DNA of 6,183 bases from Rhodospirillales bacterium (GTDB taxonomy: Bacteria; Pseudomonadota; Alphaproteobacteria; Acetobacterales; Acetobacteraceae), in contig CAHJXG010000012.1 in assembly GCA_903644035.1 (NCBI GenBank), forward strand, positions 1 through 6,183, given 5' to 3'. The first letter of the stretch is position 1; every line of letters starts with the position of its first letter. The notes below the pieces were generated by a model. That model ran no database searches. It had not been told where the DNA came from and saw only the letters and a program-made list of their open reading frames with translations. Positions 5,308 through 6,183 of the stretch are shown piece after piece. Both the position numbers and the translations under genes were made by a program.

Positions 5308-5953
5308 GCTTGGCGGAACCGGCCGTCGCGGCACTGCGGCGCCGCTCGGCCGCCGCTCGGTCCTGGCCGGCCTCGCGGCTGGCCTCGCCCTGCGGTCCGT
5401 GCCGGCGCTTGCCCATGGCAGCATCGGCCCGGTCAAGCCGCCGGTCGGGGTGCCCGACATCGAGATCGTCACGAATGACGGGTTCCGCGGCCCGCTTCGC
5501 GAGCGGCTGCTTGGGCGCGTCACGGCGATCCAGCTCATGTTCACCCAATGCAAGTCGATCTGCCCCATCGAGGCCGCGACCTTTGCCCGCACGCAGGACG
5601 CCCTGGCAGCCATGTCCCCCGACGGCATCCAGCTTCTGTCCCTGAGCATCGACCCGCTGACCGACACGCCGGAGGTGATGGGCGCTTGGCTTGACGGGCT
5701 GGGCGCCAAGGCTGGATGGACTGCCGCCGCGCCTGCGAAGGCTGACCTGGCGCGCGCCCGGGCGTTCTTCGACGGGCCGTCGGACTTCGGCGAGGACCAC
5801 TCCACGGCGATGAGCCTGTTCAACCGCGCCGGCCTGCTCGTGTGGCGGACCCCGGAACTGCCGGCGCCGAACGAGGTCGTGCGGCTGCTCGGCCATTTTC
5901 GGGGCGAGCGCCAGGAGGTCGCGTGGGCGCCCGCATCGACGCCCGGCCGCTGA
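5291..5953 (+). CDS. SCO1/SenC-family copper chaperone / thiol-disulfide protein
   Basis: This 220-residue thioredoxin-fold protein carries the SCO copper-binding set: C87-x3-C91-P in FTQCKSICP and the distant H170 in EDHST, plus SIDPLTDTP (118-127), a family hallmark. SCO proteins bind Cu(I)/Cu(II) outside the cytoplasmic membrane and deliver it to, or reduce thiols at, copper sites, classically CuA of cytochrome oxidase. The motif differs from the common YTHCPDVCP form. The leader has a twin arginine (GRRSVLAG, 20-27), a hydrophobic run and an ALA-HG cleavage site, suggesting Tat export and a soluble product rather than the usual membrane-anchored form. The ATG at 5291 has GGAG 7 bases upstream and lies inside the end of the cytochrome gene. 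No cytochrome oxidase gene is nearby, so the oxidase at the head of the operon is the likely copper client. Confidence 0.93.
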   Translation: MSAAIRLGGTGRRGTAAPLGRRSVLAGLAAGLALRSVPALAHGSIGPVKPPVGVPDIEIVTNDGFRGPLRERLLGRVTAIQLMFTQCKSICPIEAATFARTQDALAAMSPDGIQLLSLSIDPLTDTPEVMGAWLDGLGAKAGWTAAAPAKADLARARAFFDGPSDFGEDHSTAMSLFNRAGLLVWRTPELPAPNEVVRLLGHFRGERQEVAWAPASTPGR

Positions 5954-5956
5954 GTT

Positions 5957-5973
5957 GCCCGGCTCGGCCGGGC
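5957..5973. terminator. GC-rich hairpin between convergent genes
   Basis: A perfect 7-bp stem GCCCGGC/GCCGGGC with a 3-base TCG loop begins 4 bases after the SCO stop codon and lies 15 bases from the stop of the opposing gene. Its symmetry and position suit a shared, bidirectional end for both transcripts. No T-run follows in either direction, so it may act by RNA-end protection or pausing. Confidence 0.45.
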
Positions 5974-5987
5974 GCCGCGCCGTCGCG

Positions 5988-6182
5988 CTACGCCGCCTGG
6001 AACGGCCAGCGTGAACTTGCACCCTCGGTGCGGGCGGCGATCAGCAGCTTGGCCATGACCTGGTTGGGACCGGGCCTCGATGCCGTCTGCTCGATCTCGG
6101 GCCAATCGAATTGCACCGTGTCGGTGGCGGCGTCCCAGCGCGCGGCCGGCTTCGACGGCGCCGCGGCGTCCTCGGCCGGGGA
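5988..6182 (-). CDS. C-terminal fragment of an unrecognised protein (start beyond the window)
   Basis: Read on the minus strand, an open frame enters at the right edge and ends at TAG (5988-5990) after 64 residues. It starts with a low-complexity Ala/Pro/Glu linker, then a compact block with QFDWPEIEQTA, GPNQVMAKLLIAARTEG and a SRWPFQ end. Nearly all codons end in G or C, as in real genes of this genome, and the amino-acid make-up is balanced and helix-prone, unlike the Arg-rich shadow frames around it. The layout suggests a flexible linker followed by a small C-terminal domain. I do not recognise the family and infer no function. It converges on the SCO gene with a gap of only 34 bases. Confidence 0.6.
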   Translation of the reverse strand, partial: SPAEDAAAPSKPAARWDAATDTVQFDWPEIEQTASRPGPNQVMAKLLIAARTEGASSRWPFQAA

Positions 6183-6183
6183 C

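Noticed and set aside
4825..6105. 426-codon open frame on the minus strand opposite the cytochrome and SCO genes
   Set aside because: Its composition is Arg/Ala/Pro-biased low complexity and it spans two well-supported plus-strand genes as well as the real minus-strand C-terminus in another frame.
1..6183. CRISPR arrays, tRNA or rRNA genes, insertion-sequence ends
   Set aside because: I saw no regularly spaced repeats, cloverleaf-like sequences, transposase motifs or paired terminal inverted repeats, including around the low-G+C glycosyltransferase gene.

Overview
The window is G+C-rich, roughly two-thirds by eye and above 75% in parts of the oxidase gene. It encodes exported copper- and haem-handling proteins with Sec- or Tat-like leaders. 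This suits a Gram-negative bacterium, most plausibly an alphaproteobacterium such as a Rhizobiales or Rhodospirillales member. That assignment rests on composition and gene types only; there is no rRNA or other marker.

Left part (1-2056): the window opens inside the C-terminal part of a CelD/BioF2-type GNAT acetyltransferase (+). It converges on a complete stand-alone fold-type I PLP aminotransferase (-, 552-1718). Upstream of the aminotransferase is a non-coding stretch of about 320 bases with a plausible sigma-70-type promoter, whose -35 overlaps a perfect 12-bp palindrome.

Middle (2057-3237): a GT32-type sugar transferase with a DXD motif (-, 2057-2803) has a markedly lower G+C content (about 56% by hand count) than its neighbours and looks acquired. 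It is separated by about 430 bases from a divergent operon. This gap is AT-rich at both ends, where the promoters should be, and GC-rich in the centre.

Right part (3238-5953): a tight three-gene operon (+) forms the most interesting unit. It encodes (i) a secreted galactose-oxidase-like copper radical oxidase (AA5/kelch) with every catalytic ligand in place, (ii) a small exported class I-type cytochrome c, 9 bases downstream, and (iii) a SCO/SenC-type copper chaperone overlapping the cytochrome gene by 17 bases. The simplest reading is a self-contained periplasmic or extracellular alcohol/aldehyde oxidation module: the SCO protein loads or reduces the copper site, the oxidase acts on a galactose-like or glycan substrate, and the cytochrome c accepts electrons from, or activates, the oxidase. 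The divergent glycosyltransferase hints that the substrate may be a surface glycan, which would parallel the GlxA/CslA arrangement of Streptomyces; this is inference. The window closes with the C-terminus of an unrecognised gene on the minus strand (5988-6182), converging on the operon across a strong GC hairpin.
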